Source: Seriola aureovittata (Eukaryota; Chordata; Actinopteri; Carangiformes; Carangidae). Taken from it: DNA of 64,000 bases. The translations under genes were made by a program, and so were the position numbers. Positions 45,601 through 57,000 of this stretch are shown piece by piece. How positions within the stretch are numbered: the first letter of the stretch is position 1; every line of letters starts with the position of its first letter. The stretch is taken from positions 8,492,001 through 8,556,000 of the forward strand of contig NC_079368.1 in assembly GCF_021018895.1 (NCBI RefSeq), read 5' to 3'. Under the pieces are notes generated by a model. That model ran no database searches, was not told the DNA's origin, and was given only the letters and a program-made list of their open reading frames with translations.

Positions 45601-48600
45601 ACTGTTCTTCTCCTTCTTGTATCCTCAACATTTCAGCAAGATGTTTCAACATAAGCTAATTTTGAAATGTCATTATCATTAGTGCAGTGGCTAAAGAAAT
45701 ACTGGCTCTGTGGCTTTGCCCCCCAGTTTTTTGTCTTGGATGTGTATAACAGCGATGGCACCCCACTGACAGTCGACCAGATTTACATGCAGTTGGAGAA
45801 GATCTGGAACTCCTCTTTGCAGACTAACAAGGAGCCGATTGGCATCCTTACATCACAGCACCGCAACACCTGGGGAAAAGCCTATAACAACCTGATCAAG
45901 GGTGAGGACCGGAGGGATGAAAACTTATCATTTTGATAGATTTTCGAAATATAAAGCGTATTTGACATAAAATATGTTTTAAATCTTTAAGGCCATTTTA
46001 TTCATCCTCAGATAAGACAAATAAGGAGTCAGTCCGTGCCATCCAGAAAAGCATTTTTACGGTTTGTTTGGATGCCCCGATGCCTCGTGTGTCAGATGAG
46101 CTGTACCAGAGCCGCGTGGCTGCCCAGATGCTACATGGAGGAGGAGCTCGCTGGAACAGCGGCAACCGCTGGTTCGATAAGACATTGCAGGTCAGTTTGA
46201 GACAAATGACTTTACATGTAAGATAATAAACAGGACTATTGACACTGGTTGAGAATTTGAATGCACTTCATCCTCAGTTCATCGTCGGTGAAGACGGTAC
46301 ATGTGGACTGGTGTATGAGCATGCACCTGCTGAGGGTCCACCCATCGTGTTTCTCATTGACTACGTTGTTAAATGCATGTAAGTTCCATTCAGTTGTTAG
46401 ATCAGTGTTTTGTCCATTTTCAAATGAATCCAGATATACTCACTGTTTCACATTTTCTCAACAGGCAGAAAACTGAAATAGTCCGTTCCCCGATGGTTCC
46501 CTTGGCGGCGCCTCAGAAACTGCGTTTTAACATTACACCTGAGGTCAAGAGAGACATTGAGAAAGCCAAACAAAATATGAACATGTATGTGAAGTGCAGT
46601 CATTATTATTATTATTATTATTATTATTGTCTCAGCTTTGATGCTGTCTAACTTACTCTTTTCTTTCTTTTACTAGAATGGTGCATGACTTAGATGTGAA
46701 GGTGCTGATGTTTTCTCCTTTTGGAAAAAATGTGCCAAAGCAACATAAGCTGAGTCCAGATGCTTTTGTGCAAATGGCTCTTCAACTTGCCTACTTCCGG
46801 TAAGAATTTTTTTAATGGTCTTTAAAAATTTCAATTCATTTAAAAGAGAGTTGTTTAGTCTCCAACATGATGCACCTTTTTCTATTGCCAATAATAACTC
46901 CATAGATATTACAGCTTGATCTGATATCTATTTTTCCAATATAGCATTTACTTTTTAGTACAACTAGTTTAGTAAAGTAGTTAGTAAATTTGTTTTATTT
47001 TTTCTCAGATGTATACATAAAAAAATAATATAGTCCAGAATATTTGTTATGGTTTTGAGTAGTATGTGTTGTCTCTCATTGGGATGCAGGGTTCTCCAAA
47101 CATCTCTTTTTCTCCAAACATCTATGTTTTATTGACATGTCTAATTTTGGATCAATGATCAAATTTAAATCTCCACCAATTATTATTGTCCCCTGAAGTA
47201 ATCAGTGTTATAATTTTGGTCATTAATTCTGCTCTCTGCTCTGGTGGATTATATATGTTTAACAATGTTATTTCTATGTCTCCTATTTTACCCTTAACTA
47301 AAATATATCTCACATCCTTATCTGTAAGAATCTTTCTAACATGGAACAGGATGTTTTTTCAGGATGTTTTTCAGAGCGATAAGATGAGAAAAAATCTTGA
47401 GCATCAGCAAGTTCTTCTAGTTTTATGTGTTTTTCTTTTGATAAATGGGTCTCTTGGAGGAATATTATATCACCCCCCCTCTACATTGAGTGAGGTTACT
47501 TTGAACCAAGTCCTGTAACTTCCCTTTGTGGAGACCAGCACAAACAACCAAGAAAGGAGAAGAGGATGGAAGAAAAAATAAACAAACAAAATAAATAATA
47601 AAAAACAAAAAATCCTTACCCTGACCTCCATTAGTGCTACTACCTCCCATCGGTAGCTTCTTGTTTTCTATGTATGACAAATCACATGGATCCTGAGGTT
47701 TTAAAAAATTTGGAACGCTTTCTTTAAAGTAACTCAAAGGCATTTGCATCACATGGCTGATGAGTATCCAGTGAGCTTCAACCCCTCTCCTCGTTTAACT
47801 AATTTCCTCTCATATATATCTTTTCTACATATTTTTGGTATTTACTCAAGTAATTATCCTTTTATCTTTTATTTAAACCTTTAATGCACACATAAAGTAG
47901 AAATAAATAAATAAGTAAAAAAATAAATGAATAAGTAATATACAGTATATTAGGAGGAAAAGATTTTGCTCACTTAGGTGCCCGAAACTACTACTTGATA
48001 CATACGTAATAAGTAAATAAGTAAATATTAATAGAAAAAAAAGAAAAAACAAGGGCGATGTCCTACTACCTTCTGTATAACAAAATTCCTTTTAATCTTC
48101 CTTTTAACTTGAAAAAATCTGGAAAAAAAAAAAAGATCCTAGACATTAAGTGTGCTACATCATATATCCTCTGTTGTTTTTTGATTTCCAGGATGTATAG
48201 TATTTGCTGCTCTACATATGAAAGTGCATCATTACGAATGTTTAAATATGGGCGAACAGATGCAATCAATGCAACGACTGTAGACTCCTTTAAATTCGTC
48301 CAGGCAATGCAAGACCCAGCTAAACAGGTACTGCTGGACAACTAGAATTTCACAATAAATGTACAATTTAAGGCACATAAGCTGTCTGACTGAACAGTAA
48401 ATACTGTCAACAGAACACAGAGAGGCTTGCGCTGCTGCAGAGGGCTGTGCAGACACATAAGGACAACACGTACAACGTGAGATCTGGAATTCATCAATAC
48501 AAAAGTCAAAGTGTTTTTTTTCCTGACACCATCTCATTAAACTCAGCTCTACACATTCAACATTTCTTTTTTAGGCAATTCATGGACAAGCCATAGACAG

Positions 48601-49036
48601 ACATCTCCTCGGGCTGAAGATGCAGGGTATTGAAGACCTGACCTCTATGCCTGAGATATTCATGGATACCTCTTTTGCTGTGGCTCAGCATTATAATCTC
48701 TCCACCAGCCAGGTATGTTTGTATCTAAGAAAATCAACAGTTACTGAGCACATAATTATTTGATGTCGTATTTGTTTGTTTGAGTATTTGCCCTCATCTC
48801 TATTCGTCTCCATGTCCAAGGTTGGCTCCAAGACAGACTGTGTGATGTGCTTTGGTCCAATGGTGCCAGATGGCTATGGAGTGTGTTACAATCCCATGGA
48901 TGAGCACATCAACATCGCCATCACGGCCTTCAACAGCTGTGAAGAGACGAACGCTGCCAAGTTTGCCCAGGCTGTAGAGGATGCTCTGTTGGACATGAGA
49001 GCTCTCCTGGAAGACACAGCTACCGCCAAGCAGTGA
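42647..49036 (+). CDS. crat: Carnitine O-acetyltransferase (14 coding exons, 628 aa)
   Basis: Exons: 42647-42673, 43885-44154, 44533-44651, 45245-45298, 45418-45583, 45727-45901, 46012-46190, 46278-46378, 46465-46584, 46677-46799, 48192-48327, 48414-48476, 48575-48712, 48821-49036; total 1887 nt. The enzyme exchanges short acyl groups between CoA and carnitine. The start ([20 protein letters not shown]) is Arg-rich and acid-free, as in a mitochondrial presequence. Family blocks follow: [41 protein letters not shown], and the catalytic [11 protein letters not shown] with His345. After those come [10 protein letters not shown], the substrate-site LSTSQ and [10 protein letters not shown]. Human CRAT has 626 aa. 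The human protein ends in the peroxisomal signal AKL; this one ends TATAKQ, so no PTS1 is present. Intron 10 (1392 bp) holds an antisense L1 relic and intron 9 a (TTA)n run (46601-46629). Confidence 0.98.
46810..47520 (-). mobile_element. L1-clade LINE relic, ORF2 endonuclease region, antisense in crat intron 10
   Basis: Read on the minus strand the protein remnants come in the order of L1 ORF2: [13 protein letters not shown] (47470-47516), [40 protein letters not shown] followed by YNPPEQ, and the APE-endonuclease motif [13 protein letters not shown]. They continue with MRDNTYYSK and [20 protein letters not shown], then [15 protein letters not shown]. There are several frameshifts, and about 20 residues appear deleted between NVEGG and LQETHL. 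The recognisable part stops within about 10-15 bp of the exon 10 splice donor. It is a dead insertion that lacks the reverse transcriptase. Confidence 0.85.
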
Positions 49037-49286
49037 TCCCACACAGGAGCCTGGCATAGCGTTTATGTCCCACTGGGCCGTATGGGAGCCGCAACTGAAC
49101 CGGTGCTGGAGTCGGTGGCAGAGTGCCACGCTGGCATAGACACACAATGTACTGAGTGTTTTGGAGCCGAGTGGAAACCTGTTATCACAGGATTGTGGGA
49201 AGTGGAATGTGTGATGGTTAATACACTGCCTTTGAGATGATAAGCAATTCTCTATGATGGAAATTCTATATTTTAATATATTGTGT

Positions 49287-49290
<4 letters not shown>

Positions 49291-49331
<41 letters not shown>
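49291..49331. repeat. (AT)n microsatellite between crat and adamts13
   Basis: A run of TA/AT of about 41 bp sits in the 600-bp gap between two convergent stop codons, 255 bp past the crat stop. No canonical AATAAA for crat was found before it; ATATAAAC at its end is a possible variant signal. Confidence 0.9.
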
Positions 49332-49335
<4 letters not shown>

Positions 49336-49468
49336 TTAAATGAACATAATTTGCTAATTGTAATAGTATACATTTTTCTTTCCTTGTTTATACTTAACCA
49401 GTTCCCAGTGTAGTCTTCAATATGACACTGTTCTCATTTGACTTAAAGATTTTGAGTGCTTTGGTTTG

Positions 49469-49481
49469 TTTATTATTTATT
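49469..49481 (-). terminator. adamts13: adamts13 poly(A) signals
   Basis: Two overlapping-range TTTATT words (49469-49474 and 49476-49481) read as AATAAA on the minus strand, about 160 nt beyond the adamts13 stop codon at 49636. Confidence 0.6.
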
Positions 49482-49635
49482 TCAGGTCAAAATAATTAGC
49501 ACGGAAGTATGAAAATCAAGTTTAAAAGCATCAGTGTTTCTACTCAACAGAACTGAATTTAATGGCCGTTACAAAAACGTAAAGAATTTTTAAACATATG
49601 AATGGAAACCTCCTCAAGATAGTTCATATTTAGTA

Positions 49636-51009
49636 TCAAAGCCTCATAAAGGAATATTCAGCTCTGAAGCTTCCTTTGGAATGCAGGTAGTCTCCATGAA
49701 ATTCAATTTCAGCCATATTTCCAGAGGAGTGCCACTGAAACAGCTGTTGGCCTTTAAATACATTGGTCTTTAAGACATCCATGTCCCGGATCTGAACAAG
49801 AAACACAAGACAAAATATTGCTGTAGTTATTACATTTGCACATCTTTCCTCTCAAGCATGCACCGTATTGAAACAACAGCACGAGTTAAAAAGCCTGTCC
49901 GCACCATAATGTACGTCGACTGAGAGTTGGTGGCGTTGAATACTAATCCTATGTGTAGTGCTTGGATTCTGATCTTCACAGAGGGAGGTGCATTGATGAG
50001 CACTCGACAGGTGTGGTTAGTGCTGGACGTTGTTGGGTTCTCAAAGTCGCTGCTGGGGGAAAACAGCTGAATGTCACAATCTGTGGGGCAAAGACAAGGT
50101 GTATTTAATCTTCGGTAAACACATGGGGTAAACAAAACACACATGAATGCCTGTACAGTCAAATACAGTCCAAGGCAATGAGTATTTCATTTGTGAAGGT
50201 CCAAATGTTGAACATATGTTGAATTTGTGTTAGCTGCTGATTCAGTTCCTTGATATTTTTATGCTATAGTTTGTAGCATTTAAAGCTTCACACTGCAGAG
50301 CTTCTGTATTGGATAGCATTCGACTGTGCAAGTGTTAACACGATTGTATACATCTCTATAGATTCCGTTTTGAACCTTTATGTTGCACGAGGCTCCAACA
50401 TGGGACTCAGTTTACTTATAGATGCATCCATTTTGAAAAGCAACTGAAGCTTTCATTAATTATCACCCTTTTTATATCTGTGGATATAAATATCTTTTGA
50501 AACAACATACAGAATATCTTTCGTGCCTTAAAAAAGTACAACTCTTGTGCCCAGCTCTGCACCCAATGACAAAATGATACACAGTCTTACCCTGATAGTG
50601 GCTCCTCTTTGTGTTTTTCTGTGACTTGTAGGTGAACACAATCCCATTCCCAGGAGTGAGCAGATTTTGACGAACCAGCAGGACATTAGTCCTAGTGGTC
50701 AGTTCGCTGCTTGCTACCTGTGCACACTTCCTCACAAATGCCAGTCGGTCAAAAAATGCCACATACTCCTCTGCAAGAACACATGCATAGAGTTACAGAC
50801 ATTTATTTTGGTGCAATAGCTATGGCATGGGAAACAACATTCTCTAGGTTTGTTTAAAAACGTACTTTTTCTGCAATTCAAGGAGCTGGATTCCACTTTG
50901 ATGTGAATGACCTCATCTAGGGGTCGACCTATGGACACTGTGCAGCGGTTGGGTACATCCTTCAAATCCACTGTGCCTGATTCCTCCAGGAATAGCTGTC
51001 CACATGCGC
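49636..51009 (-). other. adamts13: adamts13: two CUB domains
   Basis: CUB1 starts [15 protein letters not shown] and includes [23 protein letters not shown]2 includes [32 protein letters not shown] and [11 protein letters not shown], and ends shortly after [20 protein letters not shown]. The C-terminal tail after the last beta strand is shorter than in human. Confidence 0.92.
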
Positions 51010-54000
51010 CTGGAAAAGAGCACACACTGTTATGTTAATCCTGCGTCTGCCTTCAGCTCTTACTGAGAATAGGTAGGGAGTCAAAGTGTTTATACCTTTA
51101 GGGGTTGGGGTGCTTGTCGTGGTGGTCTGTGGGAGGGTGACGGCCTCTGTTGGACTTGGAGGAAGATGGCCCATGCGGTGCAATGTTGTATCTTTGTGGC
51201 TGAGAGTGGGAGACAGGAGAGGTCCCTCTGTGAGGTTAACCGTCTTGACAGTCTGCATTGCAGTGGTGGTGTCAGAGGCCACATCTGATGTGGGCACCAC
51301 ATCTCCACAGCTGTCCACATAGCAGCCCTGGATGGTAATGGGTTTGGGCATGTGCATGCAAAGCAGAGGGCTGAGGGGCACAGGCTTAGAGGGGCCCAGA
51401 CAGGACACAGCCCTGGACTGGATCCCATATCCACAGGGCGCTGAACACTGGAGAAGAACACAACACAGTAGGTAAGCTCAGGTCTCAGTGTTTGCAACAT
51501 CATGCACAAACAGCCATCAATATTACATATCACACAATAAGCAGAGTTCAGGTAGATTGTGGACAGGTGGAAAACTACCATAGCACAGGGGTGTATGTCT
51601 ACGAGTTCAGAGTCTTCCTTGTAGTTGTTTACAAACTGTTCTGAAAGGACCACACCAGCGTATCTGTGTTTTAGCTCTAAAGCTTTCTCTGGCTCTGCAT
51701 TACTTTCTGTCAGTGTTACATTATTACTGTATGGTAATGCAGTTTAAGTCTAGACTAGTTTGAAAAGTCTGCCCTGCTTAACCTCACCAACCTCCAGACC
51801 TGAAGAGGCCGATAAATTATTTTTGTATTGTGTGGAAAAAAAACTGAACCCAATGGATTTGTGAAAATGTAAAAAAAAAAAATCCACAGTATCAGTTTAC
51901 AATATGATGAAAATGATGTAATTTGAAGATAATCAGCTAAAACATCGACATAACTGGTATCTATTTAACACACATGAAGAAATTGAATAATAGGAAAAAT
52001 GATAAGACTGATACCTCAACTACCATGGGAAATAATATTTTTTCAATTTTTTTTCTTACTCATCTGTATGAATACTTTATGTGCTGTTGTTAATTCTTTG
52101 TCTTTATCTATGGCTGCAACCAAATGTTGATTAATTTGTTGTTAATTTTCTTTAGGAAATGATGAATTGTTTGGAATATAAAATGAAACCCAAAGATATT
52201 CAATTAACAGTGATTTTAAAAGCAGTATGTCCTCATATTTGAGAAGCTGAAACCAGAGAATGATTGACAAGTTTTTTAAATGATTAACAAATAATCAATA
52301 TATATTTATCAATATCTTATCTTCACATTCTAATGCATTCTTTCTCCTGTGAAATGTACCTGGCTCCATGGCTTCACCTCCCACCTGAAGGTGCAGACTT
52401 GCACCAGGCAGGGCACTGTGGTGGCTGGTTTGACAGCTGCATGGCAGTTTTCCTCTGGCACCACACTCTCCTTGCCGTGGACAAATTGGACACAAGACAC
52501 AATCCTCTGAGTGACACCCAAGTCACAGGACACAGAGCAGGGTGACGTGCTGAACACCTTCCACCTGCACAAGTGACAGTGCTGGTAAGGTCATTTTTGC
52601 CTTTCCAGAAATTGATTTCTGACGTGTGTGTGTGTGTGTGTGTGTTTGTGTGTGATTTACCTTGCTGGGCAGCTGTGGGTGCTACATGAAACCACTGCTG
52701 TGGGTTTGAGAGAGTCACTGCACTCTGAATCCTCCACAACCTCCTCCTCCCCTTCTGCTTCGCGAGCACAGTACAGCACCCTGTTGGCCACCCCTCCTCC
52801 ACACGTTACGCTGCAGACTCCTTGCTTAGAGCGCCACCTGGTTGTTAAAAATATCTCACTGCTTACTGTCATCTGTTGGATAGTATAGTACATGCTACAG
52901 GCAAATATGAGACTGTGGTATCTCACATGGGAAGGCAGGGAGATGTGCTGCAGATCTCGGAATGAGGAGAAGGTTTAGTAGAAGCATCACAGTGGAAGTC
53001 TGGCACCCCCAGTCTGGTCTGGTGGTCCACACAGGAAAACCACACCTGCAGGGTTCCTACATAAGCATCGGGCTTTGGTTGACTGTATCTGCTGAGGACC
53101 TGCTGTTTCTAAGTAAAGTAGAGAATAAAAAAAATGTTTCACTTACCATTGCCACAGGTCTTTGAGCACTGGCTGATAACAGGGCTCCACACGTATACAG
53201 GATCTTGTCTAGAGCGTGGCACCAAACCAGACTTTAGCACGGGCTGGTCCTGGTGAAGAAAAGCAATGTTTAGACACGCTTCACATTTTTAAAATAAGTA
53301 AATAAAATTTTAGTCATTTTCGCCTTTACCTCTCCCTTAGATTCCCACCCAATGGGACAGACGTCTACCACGCAGGGTACAGAGTCAGGTGGTTTGATCT
53401 GCTTTGAACAAAAGCTTTGATCCACCTCAACATCCTGACCAGCTTCTGTCCGAACACATGACACGACACGTTTCGCCTCGCCTGGCCCGCACACTGCCGA
53501 GCATTCCCCTGGCTCCGATACATGCCATCTGTGAACACACAGAAGTGGGTTTTCACATGAAAACTCTATTTATTTCACAAATGCTAATATTGTTCAAACT
53601 GAGGCAGCAGGATAACACCTGAAACCATTCGTACTCTGCGGTCAAAGGAAGGTATTTGATCCATGCACTTGGCATTTAATAAATACACTTAATGATCAAC
53701 AGCAGAGTGTAGACTTTATACCTGGCTGGACAGTGTTGCAGGTTACATTTTTCGACAGCGTTTGGAGCTGTATCAGGTGGGCATTCAGAATCTGGAACAT
53801 TCACCTCATCAGCTCCATGTTTCTGGACACATCTTACAGGACGCACCCTCTCTCCTCCGCCACAGGAGGCACTACAGGGCCCAAATGTCCCTGTATCCCA
53901 CCTGTAAAACTCAATTATTCAATTCAGTCAGTCAGTTGTTGTGCACCAATATGTGCTGAACTGTAAGTGTATGTCAGTCCAAAAGGAATGAAACAGAGAT

Positions 54001-57000
54001 GAGTATGAACCTAACCTTGGGGGGCAGGGTGAAAGCTGACAGGTTGTATGGAGTGGTGCAGGTGGCAGAGGTGTCTCACAGTTGTGTTCTTCCAGGTGGC
54101 TGTTGGTATCTTCATCTGCACAGACGTATACATGCTTCTGTATACCTGGAAAAAAAAAATAATTGGGAAAAGAAAAAATAGCTCAAAGTACACTGTCAAT
54201 TAAATTATCCATTTTGCTGCTGCTTTGAGTTCTGAAGCAGTTTTTTTTTTTTTACATTTCAGACTTAACAGTGTTGCATGGCTTTACTGTGAACATTTAT
54301 AGCAAAGGGGAACGTTTACAAGACTTAATTGCAATATTTAAAAAATGACTTGTGTGGTTAGGAGTTGATGTTGAGGATATTTACAAGCGAACAGCATGTA
54401 CAGATAAAGAAAAGAAAAAAGAAAAGAAAAGAAAAAATAAATACTGCATATTAAACAACAGTTTCATATTTTTGCATTCAACTGTACTGTATGTGATCGT
54501 GCAGTTAATCAGTTCAGTGGACATTTGGTGGTATTTTTCTACTGAAAACATCTGAGATTAGAACAATGATGAAATGAATTGGGCATATTCAACACTTTAG
54601 AGTCCTTACAACAGAGAGACACTAAGTACAGGATAAAAGCTTGCTCAAAAAGGTCATTATTGTTGCACACTATTATACAAAAACCTCTTTTCTGGGAACT
54701 CATTTGTGAAAGCTGCTGGCTCTTAAAATAAAAAAGCTAAGACTATAATGTGCAGCCAGTCTGTGAACTTACAAGAGCATCAGCTGCAGAAAGCATTGTA
54801 TTAAGTTGGGTGTTCTTTTTTATGCTTTTCAGACTTGTGATTAGGAGTTTCTTACCTAATCCACAGGAGACAGAGCAGGGTGTTGTAAAGACGACCCATT
54901 TGCCTTTAGGTGTGATGCCTGTCAAGTCACTGTTTCTGGTAGGTACATAGTAGTGATAACTAATGTTTGGATTTGTCTTCTCGCCATATTCTTTTCCATA
55001 TTTGCGATAGACCTGCAAAGAGAAAAATAAGTGTAACATTTTTGCAGACAGGAAATACATGTGAAACTATCAACCCCTCTCTTAGTCAGTCTGTTTGCCT
55101 CTCCTGACCTGTATGTTTATGTCCTGTTTCAGCGGGCCAGGCAGCAGCAGTTCCTCCATCGCGGGCAAAAGGTCAGGGGTCAGGTGAAGGCGGTATTCTA
55201 GGCGGTTATCATCCAGTGGGGAGGGGTGAGTCATATTCAGTGCCATGGTGCCAGTTCCAGACACAATGTACCGATCCCCAACCATGACAGCTGCGGACAC
55301 AAATGCCAAAAACAATTTGTAAGTTTCTGTTTTGCGACACCTATTGTAGAAACATAAATATCCTGTAAAGTGATGACACTCACCCATGTGAGTGAAGAGA
55401 GGTGCCCTGTTTACAATATGAGCCTGTGAGGCATTCACTGGCAGAGAGAGGAAGGTGGTGTACTCTGAAACAGAAAGCACTGGATTGTAACTATAGCTGT
55501 GACAATACAGAAATTAGAGATGTTGATCTATTATTATTAATACATCTATTGATTTTTTTTTACAATTAAAGGGGTTAAGCATTTTGTCTGTGCAATGTAT
55601 GAAATTAGTGAAAACTGCCCATGATACACTATGTTCCTTGATCACAGGAAGAAATCTTAAAATTGCTTGTTTTGTCTGGCAAACAGTCAATTTACAACAA
55701 TTTACAGTCAAATAAAACAGCAAACCATCACATTTGACAAGCAGGAATCAGAGAGTATGTGATACTTTTGCTTAATAAATTATTTAAAAGATTAATTGAT
55801 GATCAAAAAATTGTCAATTCATTTTCTGTCACTGAATGTGTTCAATAATTACACACTGTTGTTTGCTACCTCGCGCCTGACCACCAGTGTAGGAGTCAGA
55901 GGTCAAACTGCAGGACGACCCATCTCCACCACACACCCCACACACATCCCTCACTTTCCCAGAGTGTAGCACACCATCACAGCCAAACAGCTGATCAGAG
56001 AGAAACAGTAAATTTAAAAAGGTGTGTGAGAGACTGAGTGTAGAAAAAAAAAAGGTGTGTGAGAAAGTAAGATTGCATCTGCTCTCTGGCATGTTAGGTC
56101 TTGTTGAGTCATCTCTACCTGGCATTTCCCTCTTAGACAAGCAGCTGTAGAGCCAAAGGGAGGCGGACTGTCTGACTCACAGCGAGTCCCATCCACAAAC
56201 TGAGAGCCACGACTCACTATGAAGTTTTCTCCATGTGACTGGCACATATATCTGCACTGCTCATCCCCTGGTTATGACAAGGACAGTTGAGAGAGAAAAA
56301 AAATACTGGAGATACAGTCTTTGTCATTTTACACATGAAAAAAAACAAACTGTTTTCTTTAGGCCCACCTTGTGCAAAACCTACAGCAGGGATCCACGTG
56401 TAGAAGGAGACAGTGTTTGGTAGCAGGTAAAGGGGCTGGAGGTCTGTCTGGGAACACTGCTCTGCCATGAAATCTAGCTGGGTGCGCTCACACGGCTACA
56501 GCAAAAATGAAAAACAAGGAATGTTTAACTTTTGTATCCTGATGATAGTGTTTCAAACCACCACCCAACAGTAGCAGAGGCATACATGACAGTACATTTC
56601 TCTTCATCTAAAACTGATTGGAAGGACTGCTCACTTTGCCCCGAACTCATGGTCTCACTTTTAAATTACTTGTCTGCCTCCAATTATCTGAGTCATCCCA
56701 TCAATACTTGTATTTTTGGAGGCCTCTTATGGGCGAACAGGCTGCGAATCACTAACAAAAAAAATCATTAAAACGAGGGACAATTCTTGGTACAGTGATC
56801 CACTAAGCAAACAGAATTGACCTACTGTATGGAGGCCCAATGTTAACATAACCAGTTTGAACTTACCTGCTGGTGACAAAGTTCAGCATCAATATCCAGA
56901 CCCTGACACTCATTCCCTCCAAAAGCAGGTCTGAAAATCAGACATGACAGATATTTTATTTGTTGTCAAGAATGATGGCACTTCAGCACCATGTTTCACT

